From NCBI GenBank assembly GCA_963693365.1, contig CAVNZM010000003.1, positions 6,324,001-6,388,000 of the forward strand: DNA of 64,000 nt, given 5' to 3'. A model generated the notes under the pieces. The model made no database searches. It was not told the DNA's origin and worked only from the letters and a program-made list of their open reading frames with translations. The position numbers were made by a program, and so were the translations under genes. Of this stretch, positions 11,601 to 20,101 are shown piece by piece (the stretch's first letter is position 1; each line of letters begins with the position of its first letter). The DNA comes from Amoebidium appalachense (taxonomy: Eukaryota > Ichthyosporea).

Positions 11601-11993
11601 GTTGACGAGATGACGGCCGGTGAGTCGGTCGAAGAGGAATGACGGAGTGGAGGCATCATTCAAATCACCCTTGATGTATTCGGCAGCAGCTTGGGATGTT
11701 GAAATGAGGAAGGCTTGGCCAGACGGGGTGTAGTAGGCTTCAATGGTAAGGGTGGCAGTGCCATGGTCGGTGGTGGTGTTGATGACAATATGGCCGGTGT
11801 GGGTGGCCAAGACGGGGGTGCCATTGAAGGCAGCAACGGGAGTCGGTGTCGGAAGGGGAGTGAGGTCATGGAAGAACTCACGGGTGGGGCAGACAGTCAT
11901 GTTACACCCGGAATCCCAGGCAGGGTCGGAGGACACGGGGACGGAGCTAGCATTGTATGCCGAGAAAGCAAAGGAGACAGATTTCTCACTGCC
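8628..11993 (-). CDS. pol: Ty1/copia pol polyprotein (protease-integrase-RT-RNase H)
   Basis: About 1120 codons, open to TGA at 8628. Domains in copia order: aspartic protease with WDSGCNM (about 11910); pre-integrase zinc finger WHHRLGH...C (about 11480-11390); integrase core with the acidic residues of WHWDFFEP, FDSGSEF and NGYVERRM (about 11310, 11110, 11000); RT with QLDVSTAFLNSPL and the YVDD active site (about 9860 and 9590); RNase H with YTDADFAG, AELIAL and YCDNQSTI (about 9080, 8950, 8860). It catalyses reverse transcription and integration in the particle and nucleus. It is in frame with gag but separated by a TAA at 11994, where copy 2 has CAA (Gln). In the HHCC finger the third metal ligand is Ser here and Cys in copy 2. 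Both changes suggest inactivation after insertion. Confidence 0.92.
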   Translation of the reverse strand, partial: GSEKSVSFAFSAYNASSVPVSSDPAWDSGCNMTVCPTREFFHDLTPLPTPTPVAAFNGTPVLATHTGHIVINTTTDHGTATLTIEAYYTPSGQAFLISTSQAAAEYIKGDLNDASTPSFLFDRLTGRHLVNLRLHNGLYYFKDYTIQPPTRPVALAATTSVNPSIWHHRLGHRAMTSIKDMVKHDLVIGLPSSVLDCDVPDSHGCIMGKTTKAPFKGDRPHSNIPGHEWHWDFFEPTTTSYGGSKVALVTVCRASGLVKIYPMADRTTTLDILTAHTNLVATHAPSKVGVYHFDSGSEFTSKATRAFCLSQGIKASYAPVDCPQLNGYVERRMRFLQEIVRCHLHQVQDQSLSPKLWAEALQHAAYIINVTPSTTANGRTPFEVFYGVKPDISELKVFGCPAYTHVPASKRTKLAPTVKLGMYIGYDLQSHCHRIFNPTTHRVGLFCDVIFDESAYLPSDIPSTLPTPDTTATSTTPPPTVDTEDDVCLVYSGPPPAIVVPPDTPPPPAPLPPCPSSLPALILPLATSHPSDPAPPTTSTRPRPARRLPPPAIPNFQVPPPPSPPPPVPAPLRSARLQGKVELQATTTLPVPPGPPINIDQLPKLVRQLCSGPNGDQVKSALTAEYQAFVDKDIFELVDPPPGANIVGFKWIQVVSEKTLNSAGDTKIKARGVAQGFSQQYGVDYELIESPVIRPAALRAILALAVVEGHDIHQLDVSTAFLNSPLTETIYMKQPPGFITMATLGKVWRLKKPLYGLKQASKAWYDFLDGILLAHGLTRTKTDPCIYLRFFPNNDVVRAGNYVDDSTITNTRGSTAASDLAAHISKMASCRMSPFDRMLGVDFNHSDPHHLHMHQRSYIMDIIHDFNLTDAKSKSTPIPAGTTVSLADCPPQPFTVPYRELLGRLLWVARCTRPDIAYAIGFLGRFSTNPGKTHWDLLRRVARYLLGTIDLGIDYKYSATQPPILECYTDADFAGCADSKKSTTGYIIEFAGMPIIWYSKLQPITATSTTEAELIALNAGTQEVAWVRDLFKELGCPMLAPTPVYCDNQSTIAIVNSTGIKHRTKHIAVRYHNTKDYIASGDVIVHYVESAHNLADILTKPLPGPSHVTHRARLCLPDIVD

Positions 11994-13043
11994 TTAACGG
12001 GAACGGTTGTGTCTGGACATACGGCATTTCGGCTCAGGGCAATCGATGATCGTGTGATCAGGCTCGTGGCAGTAGGAGCATGCTTTCACGGACGGGGTGT
12101 TAGAACGAGCCAGGGAATCAGAACGACGGGAACCCGAGAAACGGGAACGACTGGGGGAACGAGACGTGGACCGGAAGGCAGGCCGGTGGGGGGAACGGGA
12201 TCGGGTGTGCTGACGGGAGAGACGAGTTCGGAGGTCCGTGCCAGGGGTACGGTCAAGTCGGTTGCGTAAGTCACGGCAAGGAAGATCACGGGGGGGAGCA
12301 CTGGCATTTAATGCCATGCTGGACTTGGAGGCACGGTGGGCACGGTTGCTCCGGAGTTGCATCTTGAGGTCTTGACGTAACTCGATGCCCTTGACGTGGT
12401 TGTGGAGGGACTCGAAGTCGGGGAATAGCTTATCACCGAAGTGATAGTCTTCGATAAGACGGTTGAACTCAGGGGTGAGGTCGTCTCTGGTGGTGAGTTC
12501 ATTGAAGAACTTCTCAGCTAGACGAGTGAAGTGAATGGACTCATCTTGGAGGGACTGGAGCTGGTTCACGATGGTCTGCAGACGACTCAGGTAGGTGGTG
12601 AATGATTCACCGGGCTGAAGGGCACAGGCATCCCACTGACGGTGAAGGATGCGGATCTGATCGGGTTTGCCTTGGAGGTAGTGTTGACGGAATTTCCACA
12701 TGGCCCGTTCAGGGTCCATGCCAATACGGTACTGGGCAACGGTGGTGAGGACGGAAGGGTCGATGTTCTGTATCATATGGAGCAGGAGGCAATTGCGGGC
12801 CTCCTTGAGTTCCGCGGTAGTACTGTAGCCGTAGAAGGGGGGTTCACCGTCAACCGCGACGGTGGTAGGGGGGACGTAGTTGTCAGCAAGTACAACATCC
12901 ACGAGTCGGACACCTTTAGTGCCGGTCATCATGCCGAGAAAAATGATTTCCCATTGAAAATAGGTGGTTTTGCTATCGGGACCAGTCTTCCCTTCACCTT
13001 TCCACATGGTTATTTTGTTTACACCAGTTTTGTTTGGATCCAT
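11994..13043 (-). CDS. gag: Ty1/copia gag
   Basis: ATG at 13043 (MDPNKTGVNKITMWKGEG), about 60 bases inside the 5' LTR. It encodes the copia capsid-type helical region (for example YLSRLQTIVNQLQSLQDE around 12570). An Arg/Ser-rich stretch follows (about 12280-12110), then one zinc knuckle CSYCHEPDHTIIDC (CX2CX4HX4C, about 12085-12045). It ends at a TAA immediately after the knuckle. Copy 2 lacks this stop and reads straight into protease, so the ancestral arrangement was a single gag-pol frame. Confidence 0.88.
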   Translation of the reverse strand: MDPNKTGVNKITMWKGEGKTGPDSKTTYFQWEIIFLGMMTGTKGVRLVDVVLADNYVPPTTVAVDGEPPFYGYSTTAELKEARNCLLLHMIQNIDPSVLTTVAQYRIGMDPERAMWKFRQHYLQGKPDQIRILHRQWDACALQPGESFTTYLSRLQTIVNQLQSLQDESIHFTRLAEKFFNELTTRDDLTPEFNRLIEDYHFGDKLFPDFESLHNHVKGIELRQDLKMQLRSNRAHRASKSSMALNASAPPRDLPCRDLRNRLDRTPGTDLRTRLSRQHTRSRSPHRPAFRSTSRSPSRSRFSGSRRSDSLARSNTPSVKACSYCHEPDHTIIDCPEPKCRMSRHNRSR

Positions 13044-13082
13044 GATTGAAAAACGATCGCTAGTTCTAGATGTGTGTAGGGA

Positions 13083-13105
13083 GCGTGCAAAAGGGCTGCA
13101 TAACC
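13083..13105 (-). promoter_or_regulatory. copia primer-binding region, half-tRNA(iMet) type
   Basis: On the - strand the bases after the 5' LTR are GGTTATGCAGCCC...GCACGC. On the + strand this reads GCGTGC-AAAA-GGGCT-G-CATAACC. Eukaryotic initiator tRNA-Met has GCGUGC-U-GGGCYCAUAACC across the anticodon arm, including the CAU anticodon. Drosophila copia is known to prime from a tRNA-iMet cleaved in the anticodon loop. The match needs two small bulges. Copia copy 2 has the identical sequence at 21752-21774. Confidence 0.5.
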
Positions 13106-14030
13106 TGTTAAATTGTATAAGTATTTGGGATGTAAGCAGAGACACAGTGGTGCAGTGTGAAAACACCACAGACACACACAACAACAAAACACGGAACGAT
13201 CGGAGCAGTGTACACAACAGACATCAATGTGTAGACACGACTGAACTGAATTTATTCTGATCTTCGAATAAATACCTGAAATTCCTCTAAGTCCAATCCA
13301 TACATGATTTCCGACCAGTGGGAAATCAGATCTATCTCTAATAGAAACCAATCACTAAGAACCAATTGCTTTCAGAGAGATCCGGTACGCGGAGACGTAC
13401 ACGATAGGACACAGACACTAGTTAAGGTCAACTCGTGTCATCATCAAGGAAGTTCTAACCTATGACATACTGCAAAGACTCAGACATATCACACTTAACC
13501 TTGATGATTGGTTAAAGCCCGGCAACACATGAAAACTAAAGTAAATTAATGAAGTCTAAACACACATGCTATTCTAAGTGTAGCCTAAGTGTGTTACCGT
13601 CCAATGAACACGTATTAAGTAACACAAATCTACCTAACATATATTAGTAGAAAAGAAATACGATTATACACATGAAGACAAGGAGAGAAAGAAAAGAAAA
13701 TAAGGAAGGAGAAAGAGGAAGGAAAAGAGAGCACAGATCAACAAACAAGATAGTAATAGCATAACTATAACCAGAGATATTTATGTACACACGAACATGT
13801 ACACGTCTCTCCCTGAGTGGGTGGATCCGTGTACACACATATAAATATTCTAATCGATATTACAACACACGATTAAAGCCGATACAACACGATTACAAGT
13901 ATACAAGCATATCGGAGATCGATGCTACACTTTACATAATAGGAGTGTGGCATTTACACTAAGCATATGAACTGAAACATAACACAAACTGAGAAGATCT
14001 TACCATATGTAAATACTACGTATTACAACA
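13106..14030 (-). repeat. copia 5' LTR (copy 1)
   Basis: 925 bp with the same termini as 6171-7095. I counted about four substitutions by eye between the two. It is followed at 14031 by the TTAAG target duplication and the resumed gypsy sequence. Confidence 0.92.
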
Positions 14031-15700
14031 TTAAGTGGCACTCCGGTGAATAAGGATGCATCCACTTGTGATGGGGGTAACCCGGAGTTAGTATTGCCGT
14101 TTGGTATGAAGGAGGGGGATTGGACGGTAGAACAGAAAAAATTGCTAGCTAAGTTATTTGATAGGACTCGGTTTGCATTTCTGGCCGATGATAACGAAGT
14201 AGGCTTCGTTAAAGGGTTTGAAATGCAGATCGACACAGGTGATAATAGGCCGGTAGTGATGCCTAGCTATAGAATGGAGCAGTATAAGTTGTCGGATGCG
14301 CTAATAATAGTGAGTGATATGTTAAAAAAGGGTCATGTGGAGCATAGTTCGAGTCCGTGGAGAAGTCCGGTGCTATTGGTTAAGAAGCCCGACGGGTCTT
14401 GGCGTCTAGTGAACGATTACAGGGCTCTGAATCGGATCACTAAGGCAGACCAATGGCCTCTCCCTAACATAGACGAGCAGCTTTCACAGCTGCACGGCTA
14501 TACTCACTTTGCTAAACTTGATTTAAAAGCAGCTTTTTGGCAGATAAGGTTGGAGGAGAGCAGCAAGGAGAAGACTGCCTTTGCACTGGGTGACCAGCTG
14601 TTCCAGTACAAGGTGGTGCCGATGGGTTTGCTCTCCTCTCCAGCTATGTTGTGCCGGGTAATGTATAAAATTCTCCACCCTCATTTGGATGTATGCCACC
14701 CTTATTTGGATGATGTTTTAATTAAAGGTAGGTCATTTGAGGAGTTAGTTAATAATTGTGAAAAAGTATTTTTAGCTTTGGGTGAGTCTGGTCTTCGTAT
14801 TAGCGGTTGCAAGACTGTGATTGGTGTGCCGGAGGTTAAGTTTTTAGGTCATATTGTGTCTAGTAATGATCTTTCCCCTGATCCGGAGAAAATCCGGGCC
14901 ATAGTTGAGTGGCCCCGTCCTCAGACTGTCACTCAACTAAGGCAATTTTTAGGTTTAACTAATTATCTTCGTCGTTATATTAAGGATTATAGTATGCTTG
15001 CTTTGCCGTTAACTAGTCAGACGGGGGGGGAGAAGAAGAATAGAATAGATTGGAATGTTGATGCTGTTTCTGCTTTCGAAAAACTTAAGTTAGCTTTGCA
15101 GTCTTCGAGTATGCTTGTTCATCCTGATTTTTTGGCCGGGGGGCGGATGTTTAAAGTTCGGTGTGATCCAAGTAAGGTTGCTGAGGGGGCCGTGTTATAT
15201 CAAGTGCAGGAGGGGCAGGATAGAGTGATTGCTTATGCTAGTCGTTCATTTAGTAAAAGTGAACGTAGATATAGCAATCCGGAGAGAGAGTCCCATGCTA
15301 TCTTTTGGGCAGTCTCACAGGCATGGAGGTATATACTCGCAGGCAGGACGTTTGAGGTCTACACCGACCACAAGCCCTGCCTAGCCATGGCCGGCACCAC
15401 TCGCCTGGTCAACGAGAGGATGCAGAAGTGGGCCGCGGCTCTCGCTCTGGCCCGTACACAGCAGGCACAGACACGTGCAGACGTGTCCACACGTCCGTTA
15501 CGTGAATTTGCCGAGGGTACTTTAGTTTTAATTAGGGATCATACTAGGAAAAAGAGATATAAGCAGGAGCAGGAAGGTAAGGGTGAAGGTGAAGGTCTTC
15601 GTAAGTATGGTAAGAAATGGTTGCCTCTTTTCATTGGCCCGTATAAAATAGTGGCTAGGTTAGGTCCGACGGAATATAAGGTGCAGAGGTTAGATAATGA
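14031..15700 (+). pseudogene. pol: Ty3/gypsy RT-RNase H joined to the integrase C-terminus
   Basis: A single open frame of about 556 codons. It holds RT with SPWRSPVLLVKKPDGSWR, LDLKAAFWQI and the YLDD active site (about 14700). RNase H follows with YASRSFSKSERRYSNPERE and VYTDHKPC (about 15230-15380). After VNERMQKWAA (about 15440) it jumps to WLPLFIGPYKIVARLGP, a GPY/F-type integrase C-terminal module (about 15620-15690). The RNase H connection, the integrase zinc finger and the whole DDE core are missing, so an internal deletion occurred near 15460-15490. The 3' end runs into copia LTR sequence. Upstream the gene is split from its protease by the copia insertion. It cannot integrate by itself. 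Confidence 0.88.
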
Positions 15701-15940
15701 TGTACACGTCTCTCCCTGAGTGGGTGGATCCGTGTACACACATATAAAGGTTCTAATCGATATTACAACACACGATTAAGGCCGATACAACACGATTACA
15801 AGTATACAAGCATATCGGAGATCGATGCTACACTTTACATAATAGCCGGGAGTGTGGCATTTACACTAAGCATATGAACTGAAACATAACACAAACTGAG
15901 ATCTTACCATATGTAATAGTCAATACTACGTATTACAACA
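15701..15940 (-). repeat. truncated copia 3' LTR (copy 2) fused to gypsy integrase
   Basis: From TGTACACGTCTCTCCCTGAG onward the sequence is the terminal 240 bp of the copia LTR, ending TATTACAACA at 15940. The bases before it are gypsy integrase. The joint falls in a short string compatible with both parents. Confidence 0.85.
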
Positions 15941-16050
15941 TCCCCACTTAAAGACTTTGAAGTTTGTGTTATCATATCCCCACTGAACTAGTGAAATCTC
16001 CCCACTTGAGAACAGAAACGAAAAAAAAACATTAAAGTGTGTACTTTTCC

Positions 16051-16144
16051 GGGGGGGGGGGGGGGGGGGGAAGGGGGGGGAAGGGGGGGGAGGGGGGGGG
16101 GGGAAGGGGGGGGGGGGGAGGGGGGGGGAGGGGGGGGGGGGGGG
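16051..16144. repeat. poly-G tract in copia copy 2 3' UTR
   Basis: G runs broken by AA or A, homologous in position to 8303-8412 but with different spacing. It is followed by GAATTCGAAG, absent from copy 1. Confidence 0.88.
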
Positions 16145-16370
16145 AATTCGAAGAACCGGGGCAAAAACAACGAATATGTATAACGTTTATAGTCGGGGTT
16201 TGATTAACTGGGTTTTAAACCAGTGAAAGATAGAGTAGAGTCGCGGTACAGGTCAAACCTTATATAAAAACCCTAAGTGGGCATACCCACAAAGGCAATA
16301 TACATATGAAATAATGATTATGGTAAAGTAAGTAGTAAACATTAGAAAACCACTCTTGAAGCAGGACGGG

Positions 16371-17366
16371 TCAATCGACGATATCCGGCACACAAAGTCG
16401 GGCACGATGGGTGACATGACTCGGGCCGGGGAGGGGTTTGGTGAGGATGTCGGCCAAGTTGTTGGCTGACTCGACGTAGTGGACTACCACATCCCCACTT
16501 GCAATGTAGTCCTTGGTGTTGTGATACCGGACGGCAATGTGTTTAGTACGGTGCTTGATGCCGGTGGAGTTGACGATGGCAATGGTCGACTGGTTGTCAC
16601 AGTACACCGGAGTCGGAGCAAGCATGGGGCAGCCGAGTTCCTTGAAGAGGTCACGGACCCAAGCAACTTCCTGGGTGCCAGCATTGAGAGCAATCAGCTC
16701 AGCTTCGGTGGTGCTGGTGGCCGTGATGGGCTGGAGCTTGGAGTACCAGATGATGGGCATACCAGCAAACTCGATGATGTAGCCGGTGGTAGACTTCTTG
16801 CTGTCGGCACAACCAGCAAAGTCAGCATCCGTGTAGCATTCGAGTATGGGGGGCTGGGTGGCCGAGTACTTGTAGTCAATGCCAAGGTCAATGGTGCCGA
16901 GCAGGTACCGGGCCACACGACGGAGAAGGTCCCAGTGAGTCTTCCCGGGGTTGGTGCTGAACCGACCAAGGAAGCCGATGGCATAGGCAATGTCGGGACG
17001 TGTGCACCGGGCCACCCAGAGGAGACGGCCGAGTAACTCACGGTAGGGCACGGTGAACGGTTGGTGGGGGCAGTCAGCCAGGGAGACGGTGGTGCCTGCA
17101 GGGATGGGGGTAGACTTGGACTTGGCATCGGTGAGGTTGAAGTCGTGGATGATATCCATGATGTAAGACCTCTGGTGCATGTGGAGGTGATGGGGATCAG
17201 AGTAATTAAAATCAACACCGAGCATACGGTCAAATGGACTCATACGACAACTGGCCATCTTGCTGATGTGGGCAGCCAGGTCACTGGCAGCAGTAGAACC
17301 CCGGGTGTTGGTGATGGTGGAGTCGTCGACGTAGTTACCAGCCCGAACCACATCGTTGTTGGGGAA
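16371..17366 (-). pseudogene. pol: copia copy 2 pol, end of RT plus RNase H
   Basis: Starts just after a 4-bp insertion (GAATTCGG context near 17367, where copy 1 has no TTCG). It contains YVDD (about 17330), the DPHHLHMHQRSYIMDI segment, and complete RNase H with YTDADFAG and YCDNQSTI. It is over 95 percent identical to copy 1 by eye. The insertion puts this segment out of frame with the upstream RT. Confidence 0.88.
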
Positions 17367-18598
17367 TTCGGAACCGGAGGTAGATGCACGGGTCAGTCTT
17401 AGTACGGGTCAGGCCATGGGCAAGAAGAATGCCGTCGAGGAAGTCGTACCAAGCCTTGGAGGCTTGCTTGAGGCCATACAGGGCTTTCTTGAGTCTCCAG
17501 ACCTTGCCAAGTGTGGCCATGGTGATGAATCCCGGGGGTTGTTTCATGTAGATGGTCTCCGTGAGTGGGCTGTTGAAAAAGGCCGTAGACACGTCGAGTT
17601 GATGGATGTCATGACCTTCAACAACGGCCAGAGCTAGGATAGCACGGAGAGCAGCCGGACGGATGACAGGGCTCTCAATCAACTCATAGTCAACACCGTA
17701 TTGCTGACTGAAGCCTTGAGCAACACCACGGGCCTTGATCTTGGTGTCACCAGCCGAGTTGACAGTTTTCTCGGAGACAATCCACTTGAAGCCGACGATG
17801 TTAGCACCAGGGGAAGGTTCAACAAGTTCAAAGATGTCTTTGTCGACGAAGGCTTGAGACTCAGCAGTGAGGGCTGACTGGACCTGTTCACCATTGGGTC
17901 CGGAACACAGTTGACGGACAAGTTTGGGTAGTTGGTCGATGTTGATGGGGGGACCGGGGGGAACTGGCAGGGTGGTGGTGGCTTGAAGTCCAACCTTGCC
18001 CTGTAGACGGGCAGAACGACGGGGTGCAGGAACCGGGGGAGGTGGGGACGGGGGGGGGGGGAACTTGGAAGTTCGGAATTGCAGGGGGGGCAACCTCCGG
18101 GCTTGACGGGGCCGAGTGGAAGTTGTCGGGGGAGCCGGGTCGGATGGGGGTGACGTTGCCAGGGGCAGGATGAAGGTCGGCAGGCTGGACGGGCACGGGG
18201 GCAGGGGGGCCGGAGGGGGGGGTGTCGGGGGAACGACGATGGCAGGGGGGGGGCCAGAGTACACCAGACAAACATCATCGTCAGTGTCAACTGTGGGGGG
18301 TGGGGTGGTCGAGGTGGCAGGGGTGTCGGGGGTCGGAAGTGTTGATGGGATGTCGGACGGGAGATAAGCTGATTCGTCGAAAATCACATCACGGAAGAGG
18401 CCAACACGATGGGTGTTGGGGTTGAAGATACGGTGGCAGTGTGATTGAAGATCATAGCCGATATACATGCCGAGTTTGACGGTGGGGGCCAGCTTGTTCC
18501 GTTTAGAGGCTGGCACATGAGTGTAGGCAGGGCAACCGAACACTTTGAGCTCGGAGATGTCGGGCTTGACACCGTAGAAAACCTCGAATGGTGTACGA
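17367..18598 (-). pseudogene. pol: copia copy 2 pol, linker and first part of RT
   Basis: Covers the integrase C-terminal part (RTPFEVFYGVKPDISELKVF), a long Pro-rich linker and RT up to DPCIYLRF. It is bounded by two frame changes relative to copy 1: a 2-bp loss near 18598 (ACTAGGCAG against ACCATTGGCAG) and the 4-bp gain near 17367. The linker contains several G/C-run length differences from copy 1. Confidence 0.85.
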
Positions 18599-19171
18599 CT
18601 AGGCAGCCGTGGACGGGGTGACGTTGATGATGTAGGCAGCATGTTGGAGGGCCTCAGCCCACAGTTTGGGGGACAGAGCCTGATCTTGGAGTTGATGGAG
18701 GAGGCAACGAACAATCTCTTGGAGGAACCACATACGACGTTCAACATAGCCGTTCAGTTGAGGGCAGTCCACCGGAGCATAGCTGGCCTTGATGCCCTGG
18801 GAGAGGCAAAAAGCACGGGTAGCCTGGGAGGTGAACTCAGAGCCGGAGTCGAAGTGGTAGACACCAACTTTGGAGGGGGCATGGGTAGCAACGAGGTTGG
18901 TGTGAGCTGTGAGAATGTCCAGGGTGGTTGTACGGTCGGCCATCGGGTAGATCTTGACGAGTCCAGAGGCACGGCAGACAGTGACGAGAGCAACCTTGGA
19001 ACCTCCGTACGATGTTGTGGTAGGCTCAAAAAAATCCCAATGCCATTCATGACCGGGGATGTTGGAGTGAGGACGGTCACCCTTGAACGGAGCCTTGGTG
19101 GTTTTACCCATAATGCAGCCATGACAATCAGGAACATCACAGTCGAGGACAGACGAGGGGAGACCAATAAC
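18599..19171 (-). pseudogene. pol: copia copy 2 integrase core
   Basis: Reads GLPSSVLDCDVPDCHGC, then the DDE-type core with WHWDFFEP, FDSGSEF and NGYVERRM. The Cys ligand lost in copy 1 is kept here. The segment is cut off from its upstream zinc-finger half by the LTR at 19172-20096. Confidence 0.88.
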
Positions 19172-20096
19172 TGTTAAATTGTATAAGTATTTGGGATGAA
19201 AGCAGAGACACAGTGGTGCAGTGTAAAAACACCACAGACACACACAACAACAAAGCACGGAACGATCGGAGCAGTGTACACAACAGACATCAATGTTTAG
19301 ACACGACTGAACTGAATTTATTCTGATCTTCGAATAAATACCTGAAATTCCTCTAAGTCCAATCCATACATGATTTCCGACCAGTCGGAAATCAGATCTA
19401 TCTCTAATAGAAACCAATCACTAAGAACCAATTGCTTTCAGAGAGATCCGGTACGCGGAGACGTACACGATAGGACACAGACACTAGTTAAGGTCAACTC
19501 GGGTCATCATCAAGGAAGTTCTAACCTATGACATACTGCAAAGACTCAGACATATCACACTTAACCTTGATGATTGGTTAAAGCCCGGCAACACATGAAA
19601 ACTAAAGTAAATTAATGAAGTCTAAACACACATGCTATTCTAAGTGTAGCCTAAGTGTGTTACCGTCCAATGAACACGTATTAAGTAACACAAATCTACC
19701 TAACATATATTAGTAGAAAAGAAATACGATTATACACATGAAGACAAGGAGAGAAAGAAAAGAAAATAAGGAAGGAGAAAGAGGAAGGAAAAGAGAGCAC
19801 AGATCAACAAACAAGATAGTAATAGCATAACTATAACCAGAGATATTTATGTACACACGAACATGTACACGTCTCTCCCTGAGTGGGTGGATCCGTGTAC
19901 ACACATATAAATATTCTAATCGATATTACAACACACGATTAAAGCCGATACAACACGATTACAAGTATACAAGCATATCGGAGATCGATGCTACACTTTA
20001 CATAATAGGAGTGTGGCATTTACACTAAGCATATGAACTGAAACATAACACAAACTGAGAAGATCTTACCATATGTAAATACTACGTATTACAACA
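19172..20096 (-). repeat. solo copia LTR inserted in copia copy 2
   Basis: Full 925-bp LTR with no internal region, flanked on both sides by ATAAC (19167-19171 and 20097-20101). It interrupts the integrase between LVI and GLP codons. The intact target is seen in copy 1 near 11433. It is the product of an insertion followed by LTR-LTR recombination. Confidence 0.93.
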
Positions 20097-20101
20097 ATAA
20101 C

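Larger units (their letters stand above)
6051..14030 (-). mobile_element. Ty1/copia retrotransposon copy 1, inserted in the gypsy element
   Basis: The element lies on the - strand. Right (5') LTR 13106-14030, primer-binding region 13083-13105, gag 13043-11994, pol 11993-8628, C-rich 3' UTR, polypurine tract at 7096-7105, left (3') LTR 6171-7095. LTRs are 925 bp, begin TGTTAAATTG and end TATTACAACA, and differ at only a handful of positions, so insertion is recent. Copy-specific damage: a nonsense codon between gag and pol, a Cys-to-Ser change in the integrase zinc finger, a recombinase-element insertion at 7169-8268, and a scrambled left end (6051-6170). It is flanked by TTAAG duplications inside gypsy pol. 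Confidence 0.9.
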
